From contig NZ_LS974202.1 of NCBI RefSeq assembly GCF_900157305.1, positions 124,001-188,000 of the forward strand: a stretch of DNA of 64,000 bases, given 5' to 3'. Positions 15,587-24,578 of this stretch are shown piece by piece. The translations under genes were made by a program, and so were the position numbers. Numbering within the stretch: position 1 is the stretch's first letter; the number at the start of each line of letters is the position of its first letter. The notes below the pieces were generated by a model. The model made no database searches. It saw only the letters and a program-made list of their open reading frames with translations, and was not told the origin of the DNA. Origin of the DNA: Mesotoga infera. Its GTDB lineage: Bacteria; Thermotogota; Thermotogae; Petrotogales; Kosmotogaceae.

Positions 15587-18500
15587 CTATAACGATTCCT
15601 TCGTGATTCTCTCGATCTTTATAGTTGTATCGTAACCGTTTAGATTCCATTTTGTCCCGCCCTGGATGCTATCGTCCGGAGTAAGACTGTCGGCAAGAGT
15701 CTCTTCCTTCACGTAAGCCTCAAAGACCATTATGGCCCTGACCACTTCTTCCGGCCCGGAGTAGAAAACCCTTATCCTGTCGGTTATTTCGAAGTCTGCG
15801 TCCTTCCGCATCGTCTGTATCTTGGAGACTATCTCTCTGGCCAGCCCCTCTTGCAACAAATCCGGAGTCAATTCCGTGTCGAGTATGACAAAATTGTCGG
15901 CGCTCATCTCGAAGGTGAAGCCTGCCAGTTCTTGTATCCTTATGTCCAGATCTTCTTCCATCAATTCGAAACTGTTCCCACCGATCTCGAGAAAGAGCTT
16001 TCCCTCTCGCTTTATGGTCGAGACAATGCCGGCAGCCTCCCGGGCTTTAAGTGCTGCACTTATCGCCTTGAGGTCTTTCCCGAATTTCGGACCCATTATC
16101 CTGAAGTTGGGTTTCACTTCGTATTTTACGTATTTACCCAGATCTTCTATGTACTCGATCTTCTTGACGTTGATCTCTTCGAGTATGAGTTCCCTCATCG
16201 ACTCAACGGTGGGTTTGATACCGCCATCGACAAGAATCTTGGGGAGCGGCTGTCTAACCTTTATCTGCACTTTGTTACGGCAGGCCCTTCCGAGGGTTAC
16301 CAGGTCCATAACCGTCGCCATTCTCTTTTCCAGCTCAGGCTCGATGAGAGACTCATCCATTTTGGGATAGAACTGCAGGTGGACTGAGTCTTCCTTTCCA
16401 TGCGTGAGGTTTCTGTATATCTCCTCTGCAGTGAAGGGCGCGATCGGTGCCATAAGCTTGGCCACAGTGAGAAGTATCTCGTATAGCGTCAGGTAGGCCC
16501 CCTTCTTGCTAGAGTCGAGTTCGCTCGTCCAGTACCTGTCTCTGGTCCTTCGAACGTACCAGTTAGAAACCTCCTCGATGACGAAGCCCTGTATCGCCCT
16601 GACGGCTTTGGTGAGATCGTAACCGTTCAAGAAGTCTGTTACCTGCCCTATAAGTGTATTTAGCCGGGAGATAACCCAACGGTCTATCTCTTCTCTCTCC
16701 TTCACGGGCAGCTCGAAATCGACCGGGTCGATACCATCTATATTCGCGTACATGGTGAAGAATGCGTAAACGCTCTGAAGAGTGCCGAAAAACTTGCTGT
16801 AAGTATCCTTTACACCCTCTTCATCGAACTTAGTGGGTACCCACGGCGGTGAAACGGCAAGCAGATACCACCTGAGCGTATCGGCGCCGTACTTTTCAAT
16901 TATCTCCCACGGATCAACAGTGTTACCCTTCGATTTGGACATCTTCTGACCGCTCTTGTCTAGCACCAGGTTGTTCACCAGAACGTTTTTGTAGGGTGAT
17001 TGGTCGAAGAGGAAGGCCGAGATAGACATCAGCGAATAGAACCAACCCCTTGTCTGGTCTATACCTTCGCAGATGAAATCGGCCGGGAAGAGTTTTTCCA
17101 TGAACTCCTCTCTATGTTCGAAGGGATAGTGATGCTGGGCGACCGGCATCGAGCCTGAATCAAACCAGCAATCTATGACTTCGGGGGTCCTGCTCATAGT
17201 ACCTCCGCATTCGCAGCGAAGATGTACATCGTCTACGTACGGTCTGTGGAGCTCTATATCGGGTGCTATATCTTCGATTGCTTTCTCGATGAGCTCCTGT
17301 CTTGAACCTACCGAAGTCAGTGAACCACAACTTTCACATTTCCATACGTTCAACGGCGTTCCCCAGTACCTGTCCCTGGACAACGCCCAATCAACCATGT
17401 TCTCGAGCCAGTTGCCGAAGCGACCCTCACCGACGAACTTCGGATACCAGTTCACCGTGTTGTTTATCTCTATCAGTCTGTCCTTGTAGGCAGTTGTCTT
17501 TATATACCAGGATTTTCTGGCGTAGTAAAGCAACGGCGTGTCGCACCGCCAGCAGAAGGGGTAGGAGTGGGTCAATCTTTCCTTCTTGAAAAGGAGGTCT
17601 CTGTCCTTGAGGTAACGTATGATCTGCGGGTCGGCATCTCTGACGAACATACCCGCCCATGGCGTTACTTCTTGTGTCATCTTCCCTTCTCTATCAACCA
17701 GCTGGAGCATCGGCAGATCGAATTTCTTGCCCAGTATATTGTCATCCTCGCCGAAAGCCGGTGCCATATGGACAATGCCAGAACCGTCTTCAAGCGAAAC
17801 GAAGTCGCCGGGTACCACATAGAAGGCTTTCTTATCTACCTTTCCGTAAGGAATAAGCTGTTCGTATTCCATCTTGAGGAGTTCTCTTCCTTTCATCTCC
17901 CCAACAATACTGTAATGCCCATCACTCCCGAGAAGGGCTGTCAGTCTTTCTCTGACAAGGTAGTAATACTCTCTTTTGCCTGTATCGAGCGTGACTTCGA
18001 CCTTCACATAGTTGAAATCGGGGTTTACGGCCAGCGCGACGTTGGAAGGAAGCGTCCAGGGCGTGGTAGTCCAGACAAGGAAGTATTCATTGTCTTTGCC
18101 TTTCAATTTGAACTTGACGTATATAGAATCTATCGTCTCGTCCCTGTAACCCTGCGCCACTTCGTGAGAAGCTAGAGGTGTACCGCACCTGGGGCAGTAG
18201 GGCATTATCTTGTGTCCTTCGTATATAAGACCGGCATCGAAGTACTGCTTGAGAATCCACCATACTGATTCTATGTAGTTATCGTTGAGAGTGATATAGG
18301 GATGTTCCATATCTATCCAGTAACCTATTCGCTCGGTCATCTTCTTCCACTGGCTTTCGTACTTCCATACTGATTCCTTGCACTTATGATTGAACTTTTC
18401 AATGCCGTAATCCTCTATCTCCTGCTTCGACGAAAAGCCGAGTTGCTTCTCTACTTCGATTTCGACGGGGAGACCGTGGGTGTCCCAGCCGGCCTTTCTC

Positions 18501-18745
18501 TTTACCTGGTATCCCTGCATAGTCTTAAAGCGACATATGCAGTCTTTCAGAGTTCTGGAAATAACGTGGTGAATACCGGGCTTCCCGTTTGCCGTTGGCG
18601 GCCCTTCGAAAAAGACGAACTCCGGATATCCCTCCCTCTCGTTCACGCTCCTCTCAGGGAGTGCATTTTCGCGCCAGTAAGAGAGAATCTCCTCCTCTCT
18701 CTTGGCAGCGGGACGTTTCAGGTCCACATCTTTAAACCCCGACAT
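15587..18745 (-). CDS. ileS: Isoleucyl-tRNA synthetase
   Basis: Class I synthetase that charges tRNA-Ile. The HIGH-type motif is PPTANGKPGIHH (a form common in this IleRS subgroup), the KMSKS loop is SGQKMSKSKGN, and zinc cysteine pairs appear as YCPRCG and CESCG. Length 1052 residues places it in the large, eukaryote-like IleRS type that is often mupirocin-insensitive. The start is the ATG at 18745, 7 nt after AGGAGGAG; the frame is open 25 more codons upstream but has no ribosome site there. It stands alone behind its own promoter and a ~215-nt leader that contains a short Ile-containing reading frame and a hairpin. Confidence 0.96.
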   Translation of the reverse strand: MSGFKDVDLKRPAAKREEEILSYWRENALPERSVNEREGYPEFVFFEGPPTANGKPGIHHVISRTLKDCICRFKTMQGYQVKRKAGWDTHGLPVEIEVEKQLGFSSKQEIEDYGIEKFNHKCKESVWKYESQWKKMTERIGYWIDMEHPYITLNDNYIESVWWILKQYFDAGLIYEGHKIMPYCPRCGTPLASHEVAQGYRDETIDSIYVKFKLKGKDNEYFLVWTTTPWTLPSNVALAVNPDFNYVKVEVTLDTGKREYYYLVRERLTALLGSDGHYSIVGEMKGRELLKMEYEQLIPYGKVDKKAFYVVPGDFVSLEDGSGIVHMAPAFGEDDNILGKKFDLPMLQLVDREGKMTQEVTPWAGMFVRDADPQIIRYLKDRDLLFKKERLTHSYPFCWRCDTPLLYYARKSWYIKTTAYKDRLIEINNTVNWYPKFVGEGRFGNWLENMVDWALSRDRYWGTPLNVWKCESCGSLTSVGSRQELIEKAIEDIAPDIELHRPYVDDVHLRCECGGTMSRTPEVIDCWFDSGSMPVAQHHYPFEHREEFMEKLFPADFICEGIDQTRGWFYSLMSISAFLFDQSPYKNVLVNNLVLDKSGQKMSKSKGNTVDPWEIIEKYGADTLRWYLLAVSPPWVPTKFDEEGVKDTYSKFFGTLQSVYAFFTMYANIDGIDPVDFELPVKEREEIDRWVISRLNTLIGQVTDFLNGYDLTKAVRAIQGFVIEEVSNWYVRRTRDRYWTSELDSSKKGAYLTLYEILLTVAKLMAPIAPFTAEEIYRNLTHGKEDSVHLQFYPKMDESLIEPELEKRMATVMDLVTLGRACRNKVQIKVRQPLPKILVDGGIKPTVESMRELILEEINVKKIEYIEDLGKYVKYEVKPNFRIMGPKFGKDLKAISAALKAREAAGIVSTIKREGKLFLEIGGNSFELMEEDLDIRIQELAGFTFEMSADNFVILDTELTPDLLQEGLAREIVSKIQTMRKDADFEITDRIRVFYSGPEEVVRAIMVFEAYVKEETLADSLTPDDSIQGGTKWNLNGYDTTIKIERITKESL

Positions 18746-18854
18746 AATAAGTCTCCTCCTGTCCTTATATATTTCAAAATCCGATGATTCAATTATGAAC
18801 GTTGCTCTTGAGGTTTTCATTAAGGGAAAAGTAACAAGCGGTACTCGAGAGAAA

Positions 18855-18876
18855 GGACCGGATATGATCGCGGTCC
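18855..18876 (-). promoter_or_regulatory. Hairpin in the ileS leader, possible attenuator
   Basis: On the minus strand GGACCG (18876-18871) pairs with CGGTCC (18860-18855) across a 10-nt loop, and TTTCTCTC follows. The U-run is short, so termination strength is doubtful. It lies 12 nt after the stop of a 12-codon leader frame. Confidence 0.35.
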
Positions 18877-18888
18877 ATGGAGGGAAAT

Positions 18889-18927
18889 TCAGATAGTAAT
18901 CCCCGGTTCAGTCTTTGCGTTCGACAC
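18889..18927 (-). CDS. Possible leader peptide upstream of ileS
   Basis: A GTG start with an AGGAGA site 7 nt upstream opens a 12-codon frame, read as MSNAKTEPGITI. The codons just before the stop are ATT-ACT-ATC, so two Ile codons are placed where a ribosome short of Ile-tRNA would stall before the following hairpin. It could instead be chance; the frame is very short and I found no convincing antiterminator. Confidence 0.3.
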   Translation of the reverse strand: MSNAKTEPGITI

Positions 18928-18966
18928 GATTACATCTCCTCTCGGTTCTTTCGACTCGATGTATAA

Positions 18967-18994
18967 ATAATACAATACATTGGAGCTTTGTCAA
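18967..18994 (-). promoter_or_regulatory. ileS promoter
   Basis: TTGACA (18994-18989), 16-nt spacer, TATTAT (18972-18967) on the minus strand. The predicted transcript starts near 18960, giving a ~215-nt leader before the ileS ATG. From 18995 to the isomerase stop at 19120 I see no gene. Confidence 0.8.
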
Positions 18995-19119
18995 GCCGGT
19001 AACCACCACTGAGGTCAAAAGAGCCGACTATAGCCCTCGAAGAAAGGGTTAATTATCCCAGATAGTGGATTGCCCTTCGAAAAAGCATGCCGGTTAAAAG
19101 TAAGAAATAAAAAGATCGT

Positions 19120-20007
19120 TCAATCGCAGAACTCAGGCTCCTTCTCCTCAGGGATTCCCAGCTCTTTCAGTGTCGCCCGCACCCAGGCAAGCGACCTCTC
19201 GATTAGAGGTCCGCCCATGCCTTCGCATTCCATGCTTATGTAGCCGTCGTATCCATGTTCCTTGAGCAATCGGAGTATCGTTTTGATATTTCCGGCGTTC
19301 ACCCCTTCACCGATGGCCGAGTGGCTTATCCCGATTCCCGTATCTTTTCCCCTCATAGTAGCTGCCAGGCTCTCCGATACATCTTTGATATGTACGTGCT
19401 TAATTTTTCCGATAAAGCGTTTACAGAATTCCACAGGGTCGTTGCCAGCGATGAAGCTGTTGCCCGTATCCAGATTTAGTCCTAGACGGTCACTATCGAC
19501 GAAATCGAGCATCAATTCGAGGAGGTCGGGGTTGGTAGTGAAGTAGCCGTGGACCTCTATGTTTATGTTGATCCCGTAGAGCTCAGCCGTCTCGACGATA
19601 GTACCATAGGCCCTTCTCATAAGTTCGAGGGCTTCAACGTCACTGAAGCCAGCGGGTTTCTTAAGTCCGTCGGTCGTGGCGATATTGGGGCAACCGGCTA
19701 TTTTAGCCCAGGGCAAGGACTTCAGAACGTACGGAACACCAAAATAGAGACCATCGTCACCCGAGAGCGGGAAAGCCGAATCAATTTGTGAAAGCGAAAC
19801 ACCGTAGCTCTCTAACTTTTTTCGCATTTTCATTGGGTCTTCCGCGAGCGATACGTGCGGGAAATAACCCAGACCGTGAATCCATGAGACGCCATCTATC
19901 ACTCCTGGCTCAATGAAGTGCACATCGTTCTTTTCTGCCCATTGAAGAGCCTTTTCAAAGCTGAATACTGCCGAATTGAAGGCATCTGTGTGGAAGCTTA
20001 TTTTCAT
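19120..20007 (-). CDS. Sugar phosphate isomerase/epimerase-type TIM barrel protein
   Basis: A 295-residue member of the xylose isomerase-like (AP endonuclease family 2) TIM barrel group. It shows the family's metal-site pattern: NINIEVHGYF in the middle, LNLDTGNS, KHVHIKDV and a C-terminal YISMECEG. These enzymes isomerise or epimerise keto-sugars or inositol derivatives with a bound divalent metal. It is the last gene of the sugar ABC operon, downstream of a second, distant relative, so the two probably act in sequence on the imported sugar. The exact reaction cannot be read from the sequence. Confidence 0.85.
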   Translation of the reverse strand: MKISFHTDAFNSAVFSFEKALQWAEKNDVHFIEPGVIDGVSWIHGLGYFPHVSLAEDPMKMRKKLESYGVSLSQIDSAFPLSGDDGLYFGVPYVLKSLPWAKIAGCPNIATTDGLKKPAGFSDVEALELMRRAYGTIVETAELYGININIEVHGYFTTNPDLLELMLDFVDSDRLGLNLDTGNSFIAGNDPVEFCKRFIGKIKHVHIKDVSESLAATMRGKDTGIGISHSAIGEGVNAGNIKTILRLLKEHGYDGYISMECEGMGGPLIERSLAWVRATLKELGIPEEKEPEFCD

Positions 20008-20021
20008 TGCTGTTCCCCCTT

Positions 20022-20954
20022 TTAAAGTGATCTGACTATCTCTTCCCTTTCACGGAAGTAACTCACAGAATCGCTGACCAGCCTCTCCATAACATCTACA
20101 TTACATGGTTGTGTGGATAATACGTAAGGGTCGGGGTATGGTCCAAGCGGTTCGAAGGTAAGAAATCTACCCGGTCTATTCATGCCAACCAGATAAGAGG
20201 CCATAATGACCATGTCAATGTCTATCATTCCCTTTCCCGGCGCGTCCCTGTTGCTGTCGGCGATGTGGAGGTTCATCAACCTATCGCCACATTCTAGGAT
20301 AGCCAGGCCAATGTGTCTTTCCCCGTTGAGCATGTGATATATGTCACCATTAAGATGCGCGATGGCAGGCTCATCGATTGAAGCGATATAGTCAATGGCC
20401 TCGCCCACTGTGTGAACGATGCTAACCTCTGCAGAACGGATTGGCTCTATGGCGGCAGCCACTCGGGCCGCAGAGAAGGCTTTAGCGCATGTCTTTAGGT
20501 TCTTCGCGCTCCGCTCTAATTCTTGTGAGTCAATGGCTTTTGGTCTCCCCACGGCTCCGGGTACGATTATCATGTATTTTCCGCCGAGCTTTGAGATGAA
20601 TTCGATCTCTCTGAGTATATATTCGATAGCCCTTCCAGAGATCTCCGCATCGGGACTGGAAAGGTCTCTGTCCGGTGAGAAGAGACCGCAAACGCCTGAA
20701 ATGGCCATTCCGTACCTATCGATTGCCGATCTAACCTTTTCGACTTCCATCGAAATGTCGCCTTTGAGCTCTAAAAAGCTCAATCCGTTTCTCTTAAGTC
20801 TCTCCATAGAGTTTTCGATAGGTTCAAGACCGAACATCCAGACACTCCATGATAGGTCGATTCTTCTGGCGAATCTTTCCGGTTCCCGGTGTTTTTCTTT
20901 TAGAAAAAGCTCGCGGATTCTGTCGTTTTCGATCTCGAAGTTCTGTCTTTTCAC
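20022..20954 (-). CDS. Second TIM-barrel sugar isomerase/epimerase-like protein
   Basis: A 310-residue relative of the xylose isomerase-like barrel family. Visible family features are FLELKGD near the N-terminus, YMIIVPGAVG, VAAAIEPIR (metal-ligand Glu region), IAHLNGDIYHM, LMNLHIADSNR and the C-terminal FLTFEPLG. The pattern is the same as in the downstream gene, but the two sequences differ strongly, so they are not a recent duplication. Its start overlaps the permease stop by 4 nt, tying it to the ABC operon. Tagatose/psicose epimerase-like or inosose-type activity are both possible. Confidence 0.8.
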   Translation of the reverse strand: MKRQNFEIENDRIRELFLKEKHREPERFARRIDLSWSVWMFGLEPIENSMERLKRNGLSFLELKGDISMEVEKVRSAIDRYGMAISGVCGLFSPDRDLSSPDAEISGRAIEYILREIEFISKLGGKYMIIVPGAVGRPKAIDSQELERSAKNLKTCAKAFSAARVAAAIEPIRSAEVSIVHTVGEAIDYIASIDEPAIAHLNGDIYHMLNGERHIGLAILECGDRLMNLHIADSNRDAPGKGMIDIDMVIMASYLVGMNRPGRFLTFEPLGPYPDPYVLSTQPCNVDVMERLVSDSVSYFREREEIVRSL

Positions 20955-21979
20955 CGCTTTTCATCCTTTCTTCCGAAGAAAGTTCTTATATTTCCGCGCT
21001 TGCTGTAAGTACTGAGCACGCTGATGGCCAGTGAAGCTATTATGAGAACGCCGAACGTGACAGTCTGAAAGTAGGGATTTACCCTGAGCATGTTCAGCGA
21101 GTTGGATATCAAACCCATTAGAAGCACACCGAAAAAAGTCCCGATTATTCTACCTTTCCCTCCAGAAAGTGGCGTTCCTCCAATTACGACCGCTCCGATT
21201 GCCTTGAGCTCAATCCCGCTTCCTGTTGAAGGCTGTGCCGCACCGATTCTTGATAGCAGCACCATGGATGCTATGCCTATGAAGATTCCGTTCAAGAGAA
21301 AAGCCGTAAGTTTGGACCTGTTCACGGAGATTCCAGATAGGTAGGCAGCCGAAGGATTGCTTCCGACAGCGTAGGTTCGTCTGCCCAACTTGGTGTAGGA
21401 GAGCAGAAAATGAACGATTATGTAAGCACCTATACTGATTATGAAACTAAAAGGAAGAATCTGCCAGAGACGTGTAGTTCCGATGAACTCGAACTGCCCG
21501 TATATAGTCTGGAAGGATCCTTTGGTTATTGCCAGGGCCACGCCCTGGAAAACACTGGTAAATGCAAGAGATGTTATAAATGACGGAGCTTTGAAGGCTC
21601 TTGCCGTTATACCCACCAGTAGACTGTTGAAAACGGCTAGCGCGATTCCCACGATAACCGGGAGCAGATAGCCGTTGCCGCTCTTTATCATCATGGCCAT
21701 CACACAGGAAGAGAGCCCGATATTAGCCCCGACCGATATATCTATCTCCCCGGAGATTATTAGGAGTGTCATGCCAGAGGAGACTATTCCAAGAACCGCT
21801 ATCTGCTCGAGTATGTTCATGATGTTGCTGGTTGTAAAGAACCTGGGGTTGACTATTCCGGTTATGACCGCGATAATAATCTCCGCCACTAGAAGGAAAA
21901 ACCATTGGCTCCTAAGTATCGAACTCCTCCTTCTCGAAAGTACTTTTTTTGTCTCTTGAGAAGCCTCCGTACTATTCAT
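20951..21979 (-). CDS. Sugar ABC transporter permease (RbsC-like)
   Basis: A 342-residue inner-membrane permease of the carbohydrate uptake 2 (ribose/xylose/galactose) family. It has 8-10 hydrophobic spans, the SGMTLLIISGEIDISVGANIGLS signature after the second span, and a late AIGAVVIGGTPLSGGKG motif that contacts the ATPase. It sits between the double-ATPase gene and the isomerase genes and starts 19 nt after the ATPase stop. It forms a homodimeric channel in this family. Confidence 0.92.
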   Translation of the reverse strand: MNSTEASQETKKVLSRRRSSILRSQWFFLLVAEIIIAVITGIVNPRFFTTSNIMNILEQIAVLGIVSSGMTLLIISGEIDISVGANIGLSSCVMAMMIKSGNGYLLPVIVGIALAVFNSLLVGITARAFKAPSFITSLAFTSVFQGVALAITKGSFQTIYGQFEFIGTTRLWQILPFSFIISIGAYIIVHFLLSYTKLGRRTYAVGSNPSAAYLSGISVNRSKLTAFLLNGIFIGIASMVLLSRIGAAQPSTGSGIELKAIGAVVIGGTPLSGGKGRIIGTFFGVLLMGLISNSLNMLRVNPYFQTVTFGVLIIASLAISVLSTYSKRGNIRTFFGRKDEKR

Positions 21980-21998
21980 TGCAATTACCTCCCAAACT

Positions 21999-23492
21999 TC
22001 ATTGTACTCCTATGAAGTGCTTGATAAGATCCTCTTCCTTTATCCCTGTATTGTCAAGTATCTCCACGAGCCGGCCATAGCGCATGACACCGATCCTGTC
22101 GCTCATCGAAAGAAGTTCTGGCATGTCGGAAGAGATCATGATGATACTCTTCCCCTTTTTTGCCAGTTCAGTCATCAACTCGTAAATCTGCTCTTTGGCG
22201 CCAATATCTACTCCTTTGGTTGGTTCGTCAAAGATATAGACTAACGAGTCGTCGATCAGCCAGCGTCCAATGATTATTTTTTGCTGGTTTCCGCCAGAGA
22301 GCTCCTCAATTGTTTGCGATTCGTCTTGAACGGCCACCGATAGATTGTTGACGATTTCGTTCGTTAGATTTCTCTCCTCACGTTTTTTTAGCAAAAAACC
22401 CCTGAAATTCTCGCTGTGGACTAGCGATGAATTTTCGACGATATCACGACCGTTTAACATAGCCAATTTTTTGCGGTCTTCGGTTATCAGCGCGATCCCC
22501 TTTCTAATGGCATCTCCGGGTGATTTGATTCTTAGTTTTCTTCCATTTAAAACCACTTCGCCTCTGTCTGGTCTATCGGCACCGAAGATCAGAGATACCA
22601 GTTCACTGCGGCCCGAGCCAACTAGACCACCCAGTCCGAATATCTCACCACGCTTTACAGACAAACTCACGTCTTCAACAGTGCCAGCTTTGCAAAAACC
22701 TCTTATCTCGAGCTGAGTATCTCCTATTTCGGCGGAGTCTCTTTTATAGAAAAGCGAAGCATCGCGACCGACCATCTTTCTTATGACTTCATCGACCTTT
22801 ATATCGACAACGTTATAGGTCCCCATATCCACACCATCTTTGAGGATCGTTACACGGTCTCCTATATCGAAGATCTCCTCGAGATAGTGGGAGATATATA
22901 TTATCCCGATCCCCCTCCGTCTAAGGTTTCTGACGATGTCCATCAAAGCCTGAGTCTCATCTATCCCAAGTGAGCTGGTCGGTTCATCCATAATCAGCAC
23001 TTTTGAGTCCCTGTAAAGGGCTTTGACGATCTGGAGCATCTGTTTCTGTGAAGCAGATAACTCTTCCACCAGAGCGTCCACCGGTAAGTTCATCTTCAGG
23101 GCGTCGATGATCTCCTTTACTCTTTTTTCCTGACCGCGGCTGTCAACGATCAGTGGAAACTTACCGGACTTTTCGTCGCCAAGAAATACGTTATCGGCCA
23201 CCGTGAGAGAATCTACGAGCTCGGCGTCCTGATATATTGTTGAGATACCAAGTTCTATCGACTGTCTGGGGTTGAGAGAACCGACGGCTTTTCCACAAAT
23301 AAATATCTGCCCTGCTTCTGGAGAAATAGCGCCCGAAAGAATCTTTATAAGAGTCGATTTTCCGGCTCCGTTTTCACCGACCAGACAGTGTACCTCGCCT
23401 TCCATAAGGTTGAAAGAGACGCTATCCAGCGCTCTGTGATGTCCGTATATCTTTACCAGGTTATCCATTTTAACGAGTTCTTTTCGCTCCAT
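21999..23492 (-). CDS. Sugar ABC transporter ATPase, two nucleotide-binding domains (RbsA-like)
   Basis: A 497-residue tandem ATPase that powers CUT2-type sugar import. Domain 1 has GENGAGKST (Walker A), LSASQKQM (signature) and LIMDEPTSSLG (Walker B). Domain 2 starts near residue 250 with a degenerate Walker A (GLVGSGRSE) and has LSGGNQQK and YIFDEPTKGVD. That asymmetry is normal for RbsA proteins. Located between binding protein and permease genes; a hairpin upstream probably lowers its expression relative to the binding protein. Confidence 0.94.
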   Translation of the reverse strand: MERKELVKMDNLVKIYGHHRALDSVSFNLMEGEVHCLVGENGAGKSTLIKILSGAISPEAGQIFICGKAVGSLNPRQSIELGISTIYQDAELVDSLTVADNVFLGDEKSGKFPLIVDSRGQEKRVKEIIDALKMNLPVDALVEELSASQKQMLQIVKALYRDSKVLIMDEPTSSLGIDETQALMDIVRNLRRRGIGIIYISHYLEEIFDIGDRVTILKDGVDMGTYNVVDIKVDEVIRKMVGRDASLFYKRDSAEIGDTQLEIRGFCKAGTVEDVSLSVKRGEIFGLGGLVGSGRSELVSLIFGADRPDRGEVVLNGRKLRIKSPGDAIRKGIALITEDRKKLAMLNGRDIVENSSLVHSENFRGFLLKKREERNLTNEIVNNLSVAVQDESQTIEELSGGNQQKIIIGRWLIDDSLVYIFDEPTKGVDIGAKEQIYELMTELAKKGKSIIMISSDMPELLSMSDRIGVMRYGRLVEILDNTGIKEEDLIKHFIGVQ

Positions 23493-23526
23493 GATATTCT
23501 CTTCCCCTCACAAAAGAATAAACAAA

Positions 23527-23558
23527 ATGGGGATGAAGGTCTGTCCCTCCATCCCCAT
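23527..23558 (-). terminator. Intercistronic hairpin between binding protein and ATPase genes
   Basis: On the minus strand a 13-bp stem beginning ATGGGGATG and ending CATCCCCAT, with one G-T pair and a 6-nt loop, is followed by TTTTGTTTATT. Such partial terminators or RNA-stabilising stems between sbp and ATPase genes are common and raise binding protein over transporter levels. Confidence 0.75.
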
Positions 23559-23570
23559 AATATCTCACTT

Positions 23571-24578
23571 TCAATAGAGAGAATTGTATTGCGGGAAGTA
23601 TTCTCTAGTCAGTTCGATCCAGACGGGATCGATATCCCATGGAACAACCTTCGTTTTGTCGTCGATTGTTTCAGGCGTTATCGGGGTGTTCGGTAGTAGG
23701 ATCTGTTGATCGTGCTCTTTTATCAAGCCCTGCGTGTACGCGTGTAGCGCGAGGAAGGAAACGAACCCTTCCCAACCGGGTGAAGTGGAGATCGAGTACA
23801 TTATGCTACCTTCCTTTATCAGTTCAATACCATAAGGGGCACCGTTGGTGGTTATGACCTTGATCGGATTGTTGAGCAGACCTCTCGTCTTGAGCATTCT
23901 GACTATGGCTGCGGCCATCTCCTCATTGAAGCTGAAGAGTATGGAGAAATCGTAACCAGACTCTATCAAGTCCTGGGCCTGATCTACGGCAACGGTCGGG
24001 GTGTACTTTCCGTCTCTTATAGCCACAATAGTGTTTACGCCCAGCTTTTTGACTTCCGGTTCAAAAGTACTGCGGAACATCTGGACCGGGACATGTTCGA
24101 AGAGCCCCATTATGCAGGCTATCTTCTCTCCCGGGTAGTTCTTGGCGATGTAGTTGGCAACGTTAATACCCATACCCTCCCAGTCGAAATCGATACAGGC
24201 CACTATATCGTGTTCGGACTGGAGAACCTGTCCAACGTTGTCGGTTACAACCAGCGGAATCCCGGCCATACCGGCCTCTCTAGCGGCTATAAAAGCGCCA
24301 TTCGGATTGAAAGAAAAGACGCACATTCCATCAACGCCCATGTTGACAAGAGTGTTGATATTGGCGATCTCCTTCTCAGTATCGTAGTCGGAGTTCAGCA
24401 CAACAACTTCGACGCCGACCAGACTCGCCGCGTACTGGAAGCCCTCAACATCTTTTCGGTACCATGTATCCGGACCGGGTGTCACATATCCATAGGTGAG
24501 TTTGGCATAAAGCGTGGTCCCACCCAGGAAGACCATGATCAGCATTGCCAGAATTACGGGAACTCTGACTTTCTTCAC
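23571..24578 (-). CDS. Sugar-binding protein of the ribose-type ABC transporter (RbsB-like)
   Basis: Exported periplasmic-binding-protein-fold protein of 335 residues. The N-terminus is a signal peptide (KKVRVPVILAMLIMVFLGGTTLYA), followed by a peripla_BP_4-type fold with DTEKEIANINTLVNMGVDGMCVFSFN and GIPLVVTDN. The start is GTG with an AAAGGAGGTAA site. First gene of a five-gene operon (binding protein, ATPase, permease, two isomerases). The ligand is unknown; the isomerases suggest a sugar or polyol that must be isomerised after uptake. Confidence 0.9.
   Translation of the reverse strand: MKKVRVPVILAMLIMVFLGGTTLYAKLTYGYVTPGPDTWYRKDVEGFQYAASLVGVEVVVLNSDYDTEKEIANINTLVNMGVDGMCVFSFNPNGAFIAAREAGMAGIPLVVTDNVGQVLQSEHDIVACIDFDWEGMGINVANYIAKNYPGEKIACIMGLFEHVPVQMFRSTFEPEVKKLGVNTIVAIRDGKYTPTVAVDQAQDLIESGYDFSILFSFNEEMAAAIVRMLKTRGLLNNPIKVITTNGAPYGIELIKEGSIMYSISTSPGWEGFVSFLALHAYTQGLIKEHDQQILLPNTPITPETIDDKTKVVPWDIDPVWIELTREYFPQYNSLY

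Noticed and set aside
18746-18820. A 25-codon N-terminal extension of ileS
   Set aside because: No ribosome site at 18820, while AGGAGGAG sits ideally before the ATG at 18745, where the family N-terminus begins.
18746-18960. T-box riboswitch in the ileS leader
   Set aside because: TGGACCGCG is one base short of the T-box core, the leader is short and no stem I with a specifier loop could be seen. Kept only as a weak alternative in the findings.
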